A DNA stretch of 64,000 bases from Sphingopyxis sp. YR583 (lineage in GTDB: Bacteria > Pseudomonadota > Alphaproteobacteria > Sphingomonadales > Sphingomonadaceae): the NCBI RefSeq assembly GCF_900108295.1, contig NZ_FNWK01000001.1, positions 1,798,001 to 1,862,000 of the forward strand, in the 5' to 3' direction. How positions within the stretch are numbered: position 1 is the stretch's first letter; the number at the start of each line of letters is the position of its first letter. Below the pieces are notes generated by a model. It was given only the letters and a program-made list of their open reading frames with translations. It was not told the DNA's origin and did no database searches. Position numbers and translations under genes: made by a program. This document shows, in pieces, positions 8,492 through 17,700 of the stretch.

Positions 8492-9819
8492 GCGGAATAT
8501 CCTTCAATCAGGGCTTGGCGGGAAATGTCGAAATCGACCTGCGCCTTGGCAGGCTGCGAAACATAGGCGAGCTGGTCGGCGTGACGCGCGATGGCGGTGT
8601 CGAGCACGGGATCGGCGCCGGCGACGTAAGCGCCCATCAGCATCAGGTCGCGATTCTCTTCATAGGCGGACCAGAGCTGGCGGAAGCGGGCTGCGGCGGC
8701 GGCATGTTCGGGATCGACCGAATCGACCATCGTGCGCGACAGCGAGCGGGCGACGTCGATCGCCGGATAGACGCCCTGTTCGGCGAGCTGGCGCGACAGG
8801 ATGATATGACCGTCGACGATCGCGCGCGCCGAATCGACGACCGGATCGTCGATGTCGCCGCCATCGGCGAGCACGGTATAGAGCGCGGTGACCGAACCGC
8901 CGGTTTCACGATCGATACCGGCGCGTTCGCACAGCGAGGGGATCAGCGCGAAGACCGACGGCGGATAACCCTTCATTGTCGGGGGCTCGCCGAGCGTCAG
9001 TCCGATCTCGCGCTGCGCGTGCGCGACGCGGGTCAAGCTGTCGATCAGCAGCAGTACCTTCTTGCCCTCGGCGCGGAAAGCTTCGGCGATCGCGGTTGCG
9101 CGCATCGCGGCGCGCAGGCGAAGCAAGGGCGGATGATCAGCGGGAACCGCGACGACGACCGACTTCTTGCGGACCTCCGGGGGCAGTTTGGTTTCGACGA
9201 AGTCGCTGACTTCGCGGCTGCGCTCGCCGATCAGCCCGACGACGATGACGTCGCATTCGGTACCGGCGATCATCTGGCCCATCAGGACCGACTTGCCGAC
9301 CCCCGAGCCCGCGATGATTGCGACGCGCTGGCCTTCACCGACGGTGAGCAGGCCGTTGATGGCGCGCACGCCCATGTTGAGCGGTTTGGTTACGCGGCCG
9401 CGGCGCAGCGGATTGACCTTGCGACCGGCGAGCGGCCACTGGAATTGCGACTTGATCGCGGGGCGGCCGTCGAGGGGGTTGCCCTGCGCATCCATGATGC
9501 GGCCGAGCAGTGTCTTGCCAACGGGGACCATCGAGCTGGCACCGTGCGGCTCGACCGGCGCGCCGGTGACCAGCGGCTTGTTCATGTCGAACGGCAGGAC
9601 GAGGCTGCGGTGACCGCGGAAACCGACGACTTCGCCATAGACATAATCATTGTCGGCCGACTTAATGCGGACGTTGCTGCCGAGCGGCTGCGGGAAACCC
9701 GACACTTCGAGCATGATTCCCTCGTGCGCGACGAGCGTGCCGATGCGGCGCGGGCTGGCGCCAGCCAGGTCGACGGGGTCGAGCAGTTGCTGCGCGCTCA
9801 TGGCAAGGCGGCGCGTCAT
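8488..9819 (-). CDS. fliI: Flagellum-specific export ATPase FliI
   Basis: FliI is the hexameric ATPase that energises substrate docking at the flagellar export apparatus and is related to F1-beta. It has 443 residues from ATG 9819; an ATG at 9801 is an alternative. The Walker A motif GSGVGKS is at residues 171-177. The Walker B-type LLLIDSLTRVAHAQREIGLTLGEPP follows, and the FliI-typical GYPPSVFALIPSLCERAG is present. The end ALIEGYSA is short, as usual. The start overlaps the fliH stop by 4 bases, fitting the FliH-FliI complex. Confidence 0.97.
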   Translation of the reverse strand: MTRRLAMSAQQLLDPVDLAGASPRRIGTLVAHEGIMLEVSGFPQPLGSNVRIKSADNDYVYGEVVGFRGHRSLVLPFDMNKPLVTGAPVEPHGASSMVPVGKTLLGRIMDAQGNPLDGRPAIKSQFQWPLAGRKVNPLRRGRVTKPLNMGVRAINGLLTVGEGQRVAIIAGSGVGKSVLMGQMIAGTECDVIVVGLIGERSREVSDFVETKLPPEVRKKSVVVAVPADHPPLLRLRAAMRATAIAEAFRAEGKKVLLLIDSLTRVAHAQREIGLTLGEPPTMKGYPPSVFALIPSLCERAGIDRETGGSVTALYTVLADGGDIDDPVVDSARAIVDGHIILSRQLAEQGVYPAIDVARSLSRTMVDSVDPEHAAAAARFRQLWSAYEENRDLMLMGAYVAGADPVLDTAIARHADQLAYVSQPAKAQVDFDISRQALIEGYSA

Positions 9820-10415
9820 GCGGCGTGTCCCGTGCCGAGCGCGGTGCGAAGTTCGTCGATATAGACGGCGCGGCCGTGCTCGATCCAACCAGTGGAGGTT
9901 TCGATGCGCACCGTACCGCGCATCATCGCGGCGTCGCTTTCGATCGCCATTGCGAGCGGCGCGTCGGCGAGCAGCGCGGCATCGTCGGGATGGACCCGGA
10001 GCGTGCGCGCCTTGTCGGCGTCGGCGATCATCGCGGTGGCGGTGTCGACCTGCGCTTGCAACCATTCGGTATCGATCGGTGCGGTCGCGACGATCTGGCG
10101 GACCAGCCGCTCGACCGTCGTCGCGATCAGCTGTGCCAGCTCTTCGCTCGGTTCGTCCTGCAGCGCTTCGGCACCGGCGAGCAATGCGAGCAGTTGGTGG
10201 CGTTCGGCGACAAAGGCGGCTTCGGCGAGGCGCTGGCCTTCGGCCAGGCCAAGCGCGAAAGGATCGTCGAGCGCGGGCTCGTCGATGCTTTCTTCGACGG
10301 GCTGCGGAGCATAGGCCGAAGGCGCGAAGGAGATCGGGCGAAAGCCGGTGCCGCGCGCCATGGCGTCGGCCAGGCTGACGGGCGCAAAGCCGGTTTCGGC
10401 GGAGTGATCAGACAT
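9816..10415 (-). CDS. fliH: Flagellar assembly protein FliH (FliI regulator)
   Basis: FliH is a dimeric cytoplasmic regulator that inhibits FliI and tethers it to the C ring through FliN. It has 199 residues. The middle is a helical stretch (LAEGQRLAEAAFVAERHQLLALLAGAEALQ), followed by a V-ATPase E-subunit-like domain (LIATTVERLVRQIVA, then ARTLRVHPDDAALL, then GWIEHGRAVYIDELRTAL). The end matches the FliH C-terminal pattern. A strong GGAGG site precedes ATG 10415. It lies between fliG (overlap 8) and fliI (overlap 4). Confidence 0.92.
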   Translation of the reverse strand: MSDHSAETGFAPVSLADAMARGTGFRPISFAPSAYAPQPVEESIDEPALDDPFALGLAEGQRLAEAAFVAERHQLLALLAGAEALQDEPSEELAQLIATTVERLVRQIVATAPIDTEWLQAQVDTATAMIADADKARTLRVHPDDAALLADAPLAMAIESDAAMMRGTVRIETSTGWIEHGRAVYIDELRTALGTGHAA

Positions 10416-11439
10416 AGTCGTCGCCTCCGCCAGCGATCATGATTTCGCCTGCCGCGGCCATCTGGCGCACGATCTGCATCACGCTCTTCTGCGCGTCGTC
10501 GACATCGGCGCGCTTGACCATCGTCATTTCGGTCATTTCGTCGCGGATCGTTTCGGCAGCGCGCTGCGACATGGTGGCGAGGCACATGTCGACCATATCC
10601 TCGTCGGCGCCCTTGAGCGCGATCGCAAGCTGGGCGGCATCGACCGAGCGCAGAACGCTGCTGAGGCTCTTCTTGTCGAGGTCGCGCAGATTTTCGAAGA
10701 TGAACATCTCTTCTTCGATCGTCTGCGCAAGGATGCGGTCGTGCTTCTTCAGCGAGCGGAGCGTGCGCTCCGACAGCTGCTTCGGCATCTTCTTCATGAT
10801 TTTTGCGACGTCGCTCGGGCCGCCGATCGCCTGCTTGGCGACGCGCTGGCCGTCGACATTGGCGCTGGCGAGCACCGATTCGAGATCTTCGATCGCGGCG
10901 GCGGGAACCGAGGTGAGCATGGCGGCGCGGAGCACGAGATCGGCCTGCAGCACTTCGTCGAGCGTTTCGATCGCGCGGGCGGCGACATCGGGGACGAGCA
11001 CCGAGAGGATCAGGGCGCCGACCTGCGGATGCTCGCTGGCGAGCAGCCCGCTGATCGCGTCGACATCCATCCAGCGCAACATTTCGAGCGACGCGGCGCT
11101 CCGCTGCGGCGCGACGGCGGCGAGGATATTGTCGGCGCGGACGTTGCCCACGGCTTCGTTGATCACGGTGCGAATGCGCATGTCGGCGCCGATCGCCAAC
11201 GCGCTGACGTCGCGGCTGCGCGTCACGAAACGGTCGAGCGCCAGCCCGATCTGCTGTTCGCTGGCGTTGGCGGTGTCGAACATCGCCTTGGCAAGCTGGC
11301 GCACCTCGTCGGGATCGAGCTGCTTCATGATCGTCGCAGCCTCGCTTTCGTCGAGCAGCATCAACAGGATCGCGGCGGCGGCCGACCCTTCGATCGCGGC
11401 CGGTGCGGGGGCGTTATCCAATTCGGCGACTTCAGGCAC
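10408..11439 (-). CDS. fliG: Flagellar motor switch protein FliG
   Basis: FliG is the rotor protein of the C ring that meets the stator and generates torque. It has 343 residues. Features in order are an N-terminal domain that binds FliF (GSAAAAILLMLLDESEAATIMKQLDPDEV), a middle domain carrying the EHPQVGALIL form of the EHPQ motif near residue 135, and a C-terminal charged domain (LRDLDKKSLSSVLRSVD, then ALKGADEDMVDMCLATMSQRAAE). Start is GTG 11439 after a GGAGGG site, overlapping the fliF stop by 8 bases. Confidence 0.97.
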   Translation of the reverse strand: MPEVAELDNAPAPAAIEGSAAAAILLMLLDESEAATIMKQLDPDEVRQLAKAMFDTANASEQQIGLALDRFVTRSRDVSALAIGADMRIRTVINEAVGNVRADNILAAVAPQRSAASLEMLRWMDVDAISGLLASEHPQVGALILSVLVPDVAARAIETLDEVLQADLVLRAAMLTSVPAAAIEDLESVLASANVDGQRVAKQAIGGPSDVAKIMKKMPKQLSERTLRSLKKHDRILAQTIEEEMFIFENLRDLDKKSLSSVLRSVDAAQLAIALKGADEDMVDMCLATMSQRAAETIRDEMTEMTMVKRADVDDAQKSVMQIVRQMAAAGEIMIAGGGDDYV

Positions 11440-13096
11440 GGGCGCCCTCCTGCATCAGGTGACGGACGACCAGCGCGGCGCGCGCCGAATCCTGACGGAC
11501 AAAGGCGCGGACGAGATTGGCGCGCGCTTCATAGCTCGGCGCCTGCTCGATCATCTCGAGGGTGATTTCGCGGCCGCCCTGACCGCTGGCAAGGGCCGGG
11601 CGGTCGGTCGCGGCGAGGAGCGAGGCTTCGAGTTCCTGATTCTGCGCGATGCGTTTCGCGGCGCGCTCCTTGGCGGCGCGGATCATCGGGCGACCGATGA
11701 ACAGGAAGGCGAGCAGCGCGGCGAGGATCGCGCCGACCTGTTTGATCAGCGGCAGGAACCAGCCTTGATCGTAAAAGGCAGGCGACGTGTCTTCGACCGC
11801 GACGAACGGACGCTGGTTGATCGCGACCAGGTCGCCGCGCGTCGCGTCATAACCGATCGCGCCCTTCACCAGATTGTCGATCTTGGTGAGATCGGCCTGC
11901 GTCAGCGCCTTCTTCCCCTGATTGAGCGCGACGGCGACCGAGACGCGGCGCAGTTTGCCCTGCGGCGAGTGGGTGACCGAAATCTCGCGGCCGACTTCAT
12001 AGGCGCGCGCGGCATTTTCGTTGCTCTCGGTTCCGGGCGCGGGGGGGGCGCCGGGCGGAACCGTCTGCGGGCCGGTCGCGGTGATTGTCGTCGCCTGCGG
12101 CGGCTGGTTCGACAGCGCGCCGGGGATGCCGACTGCGGGGGCGCTTGAGCCGCTGGTCGAGCGCGTGATCTGTTCGCTAGTCAGCGCACGATCATTCTCG
12201 GGAAAGCTTTCGCGCGTCGCCTGGCTTTCGGACATGTCGACGTCGGCGTGGACTTCGACGGTATAATTGCCGGCACCGAGCATCGGGCCGAGCAGGGTGT
12301 CGAGCGCGCGGCGGAAGCGGTCCTCGACCTGCAGCTGGAGCTGAAAGGCTTTCATATCGCTGCCGGTCGCGGTTTCCGACAGCAGCGCGCCGCGCTGATC
12401 GATCACCGACACCTGATCGGCGTTCATGCCGGGCACCGACGAAGCGACGAGGAAGCGGATCGCCTGCACCTGACCGTCGGACAGCGAGCGGCCGTTCTGA
12501 AGCGTCAGCATTACCGAAGCGGTGGCGGGCTTGTCTTCGCGAACAAACAGGCTGGGTTCGGCAGCGGCGACATGGACGCGCGCACTCTTGACCGCATCGA
12601 TCGTCTCGATCGTGCGCGACAGGTCGGCTTCGCGCGCCGAGCGCAGCGCTTCGCCTTCGATCGCGCGGCTCGATCCCATGGGCAGAGCGGCGATCAGGCT
12701 GTCGCCGCTCGGCGCCGCTTTGGGCAGGCCCTGTCCGGCGAGCGCGATACGCGCCTGATGCAATTTGTCGGCATCGACTGTCAGCGCGCCGGTGGTCGGG
12801 TCGATACTGTGCGCGATGCCCTGCGTCTGCAGCGCGTCGGCGACGGCCGCCTTGTCGGTGTCGTCGAGCCCGGCGAAGAGCTGCGCCTGCGGTGCGGCCT
12901 GCATCGTGAAATAGGCGAGCGCGGCAATGCCGATCGCCGAGGTCATCGCGATAGCGGGCAGTGCGCGCTGGACGGCGGGCTGGCGCATGAACTGCGTCAA
13001 CGGTGCGAAGCGACCGCCCAGGACGGGGGCGGGGAGGCGGTTCGCGTTGCCGTCGTCCATATTGGGGACGGGGGTAAGGATCTGGGTCTCGGCCAT
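11432..13096 (-). CDS. fliF: Flagellar MS-ring protein FliF
   Basis: FliF forms the MS ring, the first-assembled membrane platform of the basal body. It has 554 residues, with two transmembrane helices: one near residues 45-65 (ALPAIAMTSAIGIAALAYF) and one near 440-465 (LPLIKQVGAILAALLAFLFIG). Between them is the periplasmic ring-building region, including GLPKAAPSGDSL and a long Pro/Gly-rich insert around residues 310-360. The short cytoplasmic tail after the second helix binds FliG, whose gene follows with an 8-base overlap. Confidence 0.97.
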   Translation of the reverse strand: MAETQILTPVPNMDDGNANRLPAPVLGGRFAPLTQFMRQPAVQRALPAIAMTSAIGIAALAYFTMQAAPQAQLFAGLDDTDKAAVADALQTQGIAHSIDPTTGALTVDADKLHQARIALAGQGLPKAAPSGDSLIAALPMGSSRAIEGEALRSAREADLSRTIETIDAVKSARVHVAAAEPSLFVREDKPATASVMLTLQNGRSLSDGQVQAIRFLVASSVPGMNADQVSVIDQRGALLSETATGSDMKAFQLQLQVEDRFRRALDTLLGPMLGAGNYTVEVHADVDMSESQATRESFPENDRALTSEQITRSTSGSSAPAVGIPGALSNQPPQATTITATGPQTVPPGAPPAPGTESNENAARAYEVGREISVTHSPQGKLRRVSVAVALNQGKKALTQADLTKIDNLVKGAIGYDATRGDLVAINQRPFVAVEDTSPAFYDQGWFLPLIKQVGAILAALLAFLFIGRPMIRAAKERAAKRIAQNQELEASLLAATDRPALASGQGGREITLEMIEQAPSYEARANLVRAFVRQDSARAALVVRHLMQEGARA

Positions 13097-13099
13097 GGA

Positions 13100-13441
13100 T
13101 TACACCGGCATGTTCATGATGTCGCGATACGCGGACAGCAGCTTGTTGCGGACTTGCAGGGTGGTTTCGAAGCCGAGCGAGGCCTTCTGGCGCTCGATCA
13201 TCACGCTGACGATGTCGTGCGTGTCGCCGCGTTCATAGGCTTCGCTGATCTGGCTCGCCTTCGACTGCTGGGCGTTGACCTGTTGCAGTGCGTTGTTGAT
13301 CGCGGCACCGAAATCGGGCGCTCCCTCGGCGTTGGCACCGCCGCCGATGCCGCCCTGGCCCGCGGCGCGCTGCAACGCCTGGTTCTGATTGAGAATCGAA
13401 CTGCGCATCTGCAGCAGCCGGCTCGGGTCAATCGCGCTCAT
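13100..13441 (-). CDS. fliE: Flagellar hook-basal body complex protein FliE
   Basis: FliE is a small exported protein that joins the MS ring to the rod. It has 113 residues, with a Gly/Ala/Gln-rich N-terminal half and the conserved helical end: FGAAINNALQQVNAQQSKASQISEAYERGD, then VMIERQKASLGFETTLQVRNKLLSAYRDIMNMPV. The DIMNMPV ending is diagnostic. It is the first gene of the 17-gene minus-strand operon and lies about 40 bases downstream of the predicted start site of the sigma-54 promoter. Confidence 0.96.
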   Translation of the reverse strand: MSAIDPSRLLQMRSSILNQNQALQRAAGQGGIGGGANAEGAPDFGAAINNALQQVNAQQSKASQISEAYERGDTHDIVSVMIERQKASLGFETTLQVRNKLLSAYRDIMNMPV

Positions 13442-13494
13442 TGCTTCTTCATCCGTCCTGATGCGCGGCGGTTTGCCGCACGCACAAAGAAGAA

Positions 13495-13510
13495 TGCAAA
13501 GTATGTGCCA
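13495..13510 (-). promoter_or_regulatory. Sigma-54 (RpoN) promoter for the fliE-fliS operon
   Basis: Read on the minus strand from 13510 the sequence is TGGCACATACTTTGCA. It has the invariant GG at -24 and GC at -12 with exactly 10 bases between, and it matches the TGGCAC-N5-TTGC consensus nearly fully. Transcription should start near 13484, giving a leader of about 40 bases before fliE. Sigma-54 control of early and middle flagellar operons is well known in Caulobacter and other proteobacteria. It implies an enhancer-binding activator (FlbD/FlrC type) encoded outside the window. Confidence 0.85.
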
Positions 13511-13691
13511 AATATTTTAATTACTTGTTTTCAATGGATTGATCGTAGCGTGATCGGCCCCGTGTAGGGTTTTGGCGTTTTTTTGACGCGGGCACTTAAT
13601 CGCCTGTGCCCTGCGCCGTTACTGGTTTCGTGACCGCTCCTCGAGCCCTCACATTATGGGAATGGCCATCGAGGCCGGAAAGGAACAAGTA
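13511..13691 (+). other. Flagellin leader region, promoter unresolved
   Basis: This 181-base stretch between the fliE promoter and flagellin is relatively AT-rich at its left end (AATATTTTAATTACTTG). One GG-N10-GC spacing occurs at 13536-13549 (TGGATTGATCGTAGC), but its -12 part is TAGC rather than TTGC and it would leave a leader of about 130 bases. I see no convincing sigma-28 site. Binding sites for a sigma-54 activator serving the divergent genes could lie here, but none is recognisable by eye. Confidence 0.3.
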
Positions 13692-14504
13692 ATGACCGTC
13701 ATCAACACCAATGTGAGCGCGCTTCGCGCCCAGAATAACTCGCGTGTTGCCAACCAGATGCAGTCGCAGGCGATGGAACGCCTGTCGAGCGGCAAGCGCA
13801 TCAACAGCGCCAAGGACGACGCAGCCGGCCTCGCCATCGCGACCCGCATGGACGCCAGCGCCCGCGGCCTGACGCAGGCGATCCGCAACGCCAACGACGG
13901 CATTTCGCTGGCGCAGACCGCCGACAGCGCCGCCGGCAGCATCGCGGACATCCTCGTTCGTATGCGTGACCTTGCGATGCAGGCTTCGACCGGCACGCTC
14001 GGCGACGACGACCGCACCGCGATCCAGACCGAAGTCACCGCGCTGATCGCGCAGATCGACGACGTTGCGGGCCGCACGACCTTCAACGGTACCGCGCTGC
14101 TCGACGGCACGGCCGATCTCGACATCCAGACCGGCCTCAACGACGGCGAAGTCGTGAACATCGTGATCGAAGACCTCCAGGCCGCCGGCCTCGGCGTCGA
14201 CGGTCTCGACTTCTCGACCGCAGCTGGTGCTTCGGGTGCGCTCGCGACGCTCGACACCGCGATCCAGACGGTTGCCACCGAACGCGCCAACTTGGGTGCG
14301 CAGCAGAACCGCCTGAGCTCGGCTGTCGACAATTTGACGTCGACCGTCACGAATCTGTCGGAATCGAAGTCGCGCATCGAAGACGCCGATTTCTCGGTCG
14401 AATCGACGAACCTCGCGGCTGCCGGCATCCTGGCGCAGGCATCGACCGCGATGCTCGCTCAGGCGAACCAGAGCCAGCAGGGCGTGATGAACCTGCTTCG
14501 CTAA
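13692..14504 (+). CDS. fliC: Flagellin (filament subunit), short alphaproteobacterial type
   Basis: This is the filament subunit, exported with the help of FliS and polymerised under the FliD cap. Start ATG 13692 ([20 protein letters not shown]) follows a GAAAGGAAC ribosome site; an in-frame ATG 36 bases upstream lacks the conserved flagellin N-terminus. The 270 residues contain only the conserved D0/D1 N-terminal part ([25 protein letters not shown]) and C-terminal part ([21 protein letters not shown]), with a very short central region. It is divergent from the fliE operon and ends in a strong terminator. Confidence 0.97.
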   Translation: MTVINTNVSALRAQNNSRVANQMQSQAMERLSSGKRINSAKDDAAGLAIATRMDASARGLTQAIRNANDGISLAQTADSAAGSIADILVRMRDLAMQASTGTLGDDDRTAIQTEVTALIAQIDDVAGRTTFNGTALLDGTADLDIQTGLNDGEVVNIVIEDLQAAGLGVDGLDFSTAAGASGALATLDTAIQTVATERANLGAQQNRLSSAVDNLTSTVTNLSESKSRIEDADFSVESTNLAAAGILAQASTAMLAQANQSQQGVMNLLR

Positions 14505-14559
14505 AATTCGCGAACGATATTCAGGCTATATTTGGTTGGTCCCTTAGATAGCCTGATCC

Positions 14560-14596
14560 GATGCCCCGGCCCCCACAGCCGGGGCATCATCTTTTT
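14560..14596 (+). terminator. Intrinsic terminator after flagellin
   Basis: A perfect 11-base-pair GC-rich stem (GATGCCCCGGC with GCCGGGGCATC), a 7-base loop and then ATCTTTTT. It lies 55 bases past the flagellin stop. The T tract is on the plus strand only, so it serves the flagellin transcript and not the convergent dnaE2 transcript. Confidence 0.93.
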
Positions 14597-14620
14597 GATC
14601 TGCTCATAACCGAGCAGAGT

Positions 14621-14700
14621 CGGCACCGGCCCGCTCCCCCACCCAGCCTCCCTAGGTTACTATCGTCGGGTAGGCCGGGTAGGGAAGTGGGCCGGTGCCG
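14621..14700 (-). other. Long imperfect hairpin in the 3' region of the imu operon
   Basis: Two arms of 32-33 bases (14621-14652 and 14668-14700) can pair around a loop of about 15 bases. The outer 12 pairs (CGGCACCGGCCC with GGGCCGGTGCCG) are perfect. In the inner 20, three of the five imperfections are A-C oppositions in plus-strand RNA but become G-U wobbles in minus-strand RNA. This suggests the structure acts in the transcript that reads through dnaE2. No T tract follows, so it may be a rho-dependent end, a 3' stability element or a dispersed palindrome. Confidence 0.6.
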
Positions 14701-14723
14701 TTGTCGACGTCGGTCGGCCGCGG

Positions 14724-17700
14724 CTAATGAAAATCCCGCGACTTGGGCAGGATGCGGACGTCACGCGGATGGCCGTGCTTTGCCGAATACCCGCGCGGCA
14801 ACTGCGGATGCTTTACCTCGTCGGCGCGGCAGACGTCGGGTTCGAAACGCCAGTCGCTGCCCAGCGTGTCGAGCATTGCGGTGCGATCGACGATCTGCGT
14901 CGCCATCAGGTGGATCACGCCCTCCTTGCTCCGCTGGACCTCGCCCTCGGCGAGCATCAACCGTGACGCCATGACGGCACGGCGATAGCGTTCGAAGTGG
15001 CGCGCCCACAGCAGGATGTTGACGACCCCGCCCTCGTCCTCAAGCGTGATGAAGATCGCATTGCCCTTTCCGGGGCGCTGGCGGATCAGCACGACACCTG
15101 CAGTGCGGACGATCGATCCGTTCTTCGCGGCGGCGACCTGCGACGCGCTCAAAACACCTTCGCGCTCGAAATCGCGGCGCAGGAACGCCATCGGATGGCC
15201 TTTCAGCGACAGCCGCGTCGTCTGATAATCGGTCAGCACATGCTCAACCAGCGGCGTCGGCGGCAATGCGGCATCCTCTTCGGCGCCAAGCTCGTCGGTT
15301 TCGGCCGCCCCGAACAGCGGCAGCACGCCTTGCCGAACGCGCCTTGCATCCCACAGTGCCGGCCGCCGCTCGAGCCCCATCGACCGGCACGCATCGGCGT
15401 CGGCGAGCAGGCGCAGCGCGCGTGAGGGTAGATTGGCGCGGCGTGCGAGTTCCTCGATCGAGGCGAAGGGCGTGGCGCGCGCCGCAACGATCTGTGTCGC
15501 CCATTCCTCGCGGAACCCATCGACTTGCCGGAAGCCGAGCCGCAGCGCGAGATTGCCATCGTCCTTCCGCTCAAGGCTGTTGTCCCAATGGCTTGCATTC
15601 ACATCGACCTCGCGCACCTCGACGCCATGCTCGCGCGCATCGCGCACGAGCTGCGCGGGGGCGTAGAAGCCCATCGGCTGCGAATTTAGGATGCCGCACG
15701 CGAAGACCGCGGGGTGGTAATGCTTGATCCATGAGGAGACATAGACGAGCCGCGCGAAGGACTGGGCATGGCTTTCGGGAAAGCCATAGCTGCCGAAGCC
15801 TTCGATCTGACTGTAGCAGCGTTGAGCGAAGCTACGCTCATATCCTCGTGCCACCATGCCTTCGACCATCTTTTCTTCGAAATTATCAATGGTACCGACA
15901 TTGCGGAAGGTTGCCATGGCGCGCCGTAACCCGTTCGCTTCCTCGGGAGAGAAGTCTGCCGCAACCATTGCCAGCTTCATTGCCTGTTCCTGAAATAGCG
16001 GGACGCCGAAGGTGTCTCCTAGGACTTCACGCAGCTCATCTGGATCATGGGGAGGTGCAGGAGAAGGATATTCCACCTCTTCTTCCCCGTTACGCCGACG
16101 CAGATAGGGATGAACCATATCTCCCTCGATGGGGCCGGGGCGGACGATAGCAACCTGCACCACCAAATCGTAGAAGACTTTTGGTTTCAGTCGCGGCAAC
16201 ATGTTGATCTGTGCTCGGCTTTCAACCTGGAACACACCGATACTGTCGCCGCGCTGGAGCATTTTGTAGACGGCTTCGTCCTTGCAATCGATGTCCAACT
16301 CGAGCGTGTGGTCGCCTAGCCCATGCTCGCGCATCAGATCGTAACATTTGCGGATGCAGGTCAGCATGCCGAGAGCGAGCACATCGACCTTCATTAACCC
16401 GAGCGCGTCGATGTCGTCCTTATCCCATTCGATGAAAGTCCGCTTCTCCATCGCTGCATTGTGAATTGGGACCAACTCGTCGAGCCGCCCCTCGGTGAGC
16501 ACAAAACCACCGACATGCTGGGACAGGTGGCGGGGGGCTTTGAGCAGTTCGCTGACAAAGCGATGCAAACGCTCGATCTCGCCATTATGCGGATTGAGTC
16601 CGGCCTCGACGAGGCGCTCGACCGGAACCTCATTGCCCCAGTTTCCCCAGCTCGTATCGGCAAGCCGCGCGGTGACATCCTCGCTTAGCCCCAGCGCCTT
16701 GCCTACCTCGCGGATCGTGCTGCGAGGGCGATAATGGATGACCGTCGCGGCAATCGCGGCGCGATCTTGACCATAGCGTTCATAAATATGTTGGATCACT
16801 TCTTCGCGCCGCTCATGCTCGAAGTCGACATCGATATCGGGAGGCTCGTCCCGTTCGGCCGAAATGAAACGCGAAAAAAGCAGCTTATGCTCGATGGGAT
16901 CGACCGAGGTGACTCCGAGCAGAAAGCAGACGATCGAATTCGCTGCGGATCCGCGACCTTGGCAAAGAATGGGTGGCTTTTGGTTGCGGGCGAAGCGCAC
17001 GAGGTCATGGACGGTCAGAAAATAATAGACATAGCTCCTCCTTCTGATCAGCCGAAGTTCGTTGCCAACCAAGGCACGGACCTTTGTAGGGAGGGGGGTG
17101 CCGTAGCGCTTCTCCGCCGCGGTCTTCACCAGATGATGGAGATAGTTGAAGGGCTTCCAGCCTGGCGGGACCGGTTCATGCGGATATTCGTATCGCAGGT
17201 CTTCGAGGTCGAACCGGATACGGGCGAGCAGCTTGGCGCTTTGCCCGATCGCTTTGGAATAGCCGTCGAAAAGCCGTTTCATCTCCGCGGGGGCCTTCAG
17301 ATAGCGCTCGCCATTGGCGCGGAGCAGCTTGCCGGCCTTCGAGACCGTCGTACCTTCACGGATGCAGGTGATGATGTCGTGCAACGGGCGCTGTGCTTTG
17401 GTTGCGTACAGCGCGTCGTTGGTAGCCAGCAGCGGCACCCCGGTCGCTGTCGACAGGCGTTGGAGTTCGGCTAGTCGGCGCGCGTCTGCGCCTGATTGCG
17501 GCATCGTGGCTGCCAGCCAGACCGACTTGGGGCGCCGGCGCTTGAGGGTACGGAGCAATGCCTTGTCGCTTTCCATCGCGATGAGAAGCAGATCGTCGCA
17601 ATGATCGAGCAGATCGCCCAGTTCGAGGATGCAGTCGCCCTTTTGCGCCCGCAAGTTTCCGGTTGAGAGAAGACGCGTCAGACGGCCCCAGCCTTCGCGA

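Noticed and set aside
13536..13549. Second sigma-54-like site (GG-N10-GC) before flagellin
   Set aside because: Only the spacing fits; the -24 region is TGGATT and the -12 is TAGC. In GC-rich DNA this spacing is expected by chance, so it is not called a promoter.
14560..14588. The flagellin terminator stem as a bidirectional terminator for dnaE2
   Set aside because: The minus-strand side is followed by GGATCAGGC and not by T residues, so it would not work as an intrinsic terminator for the imu operon.
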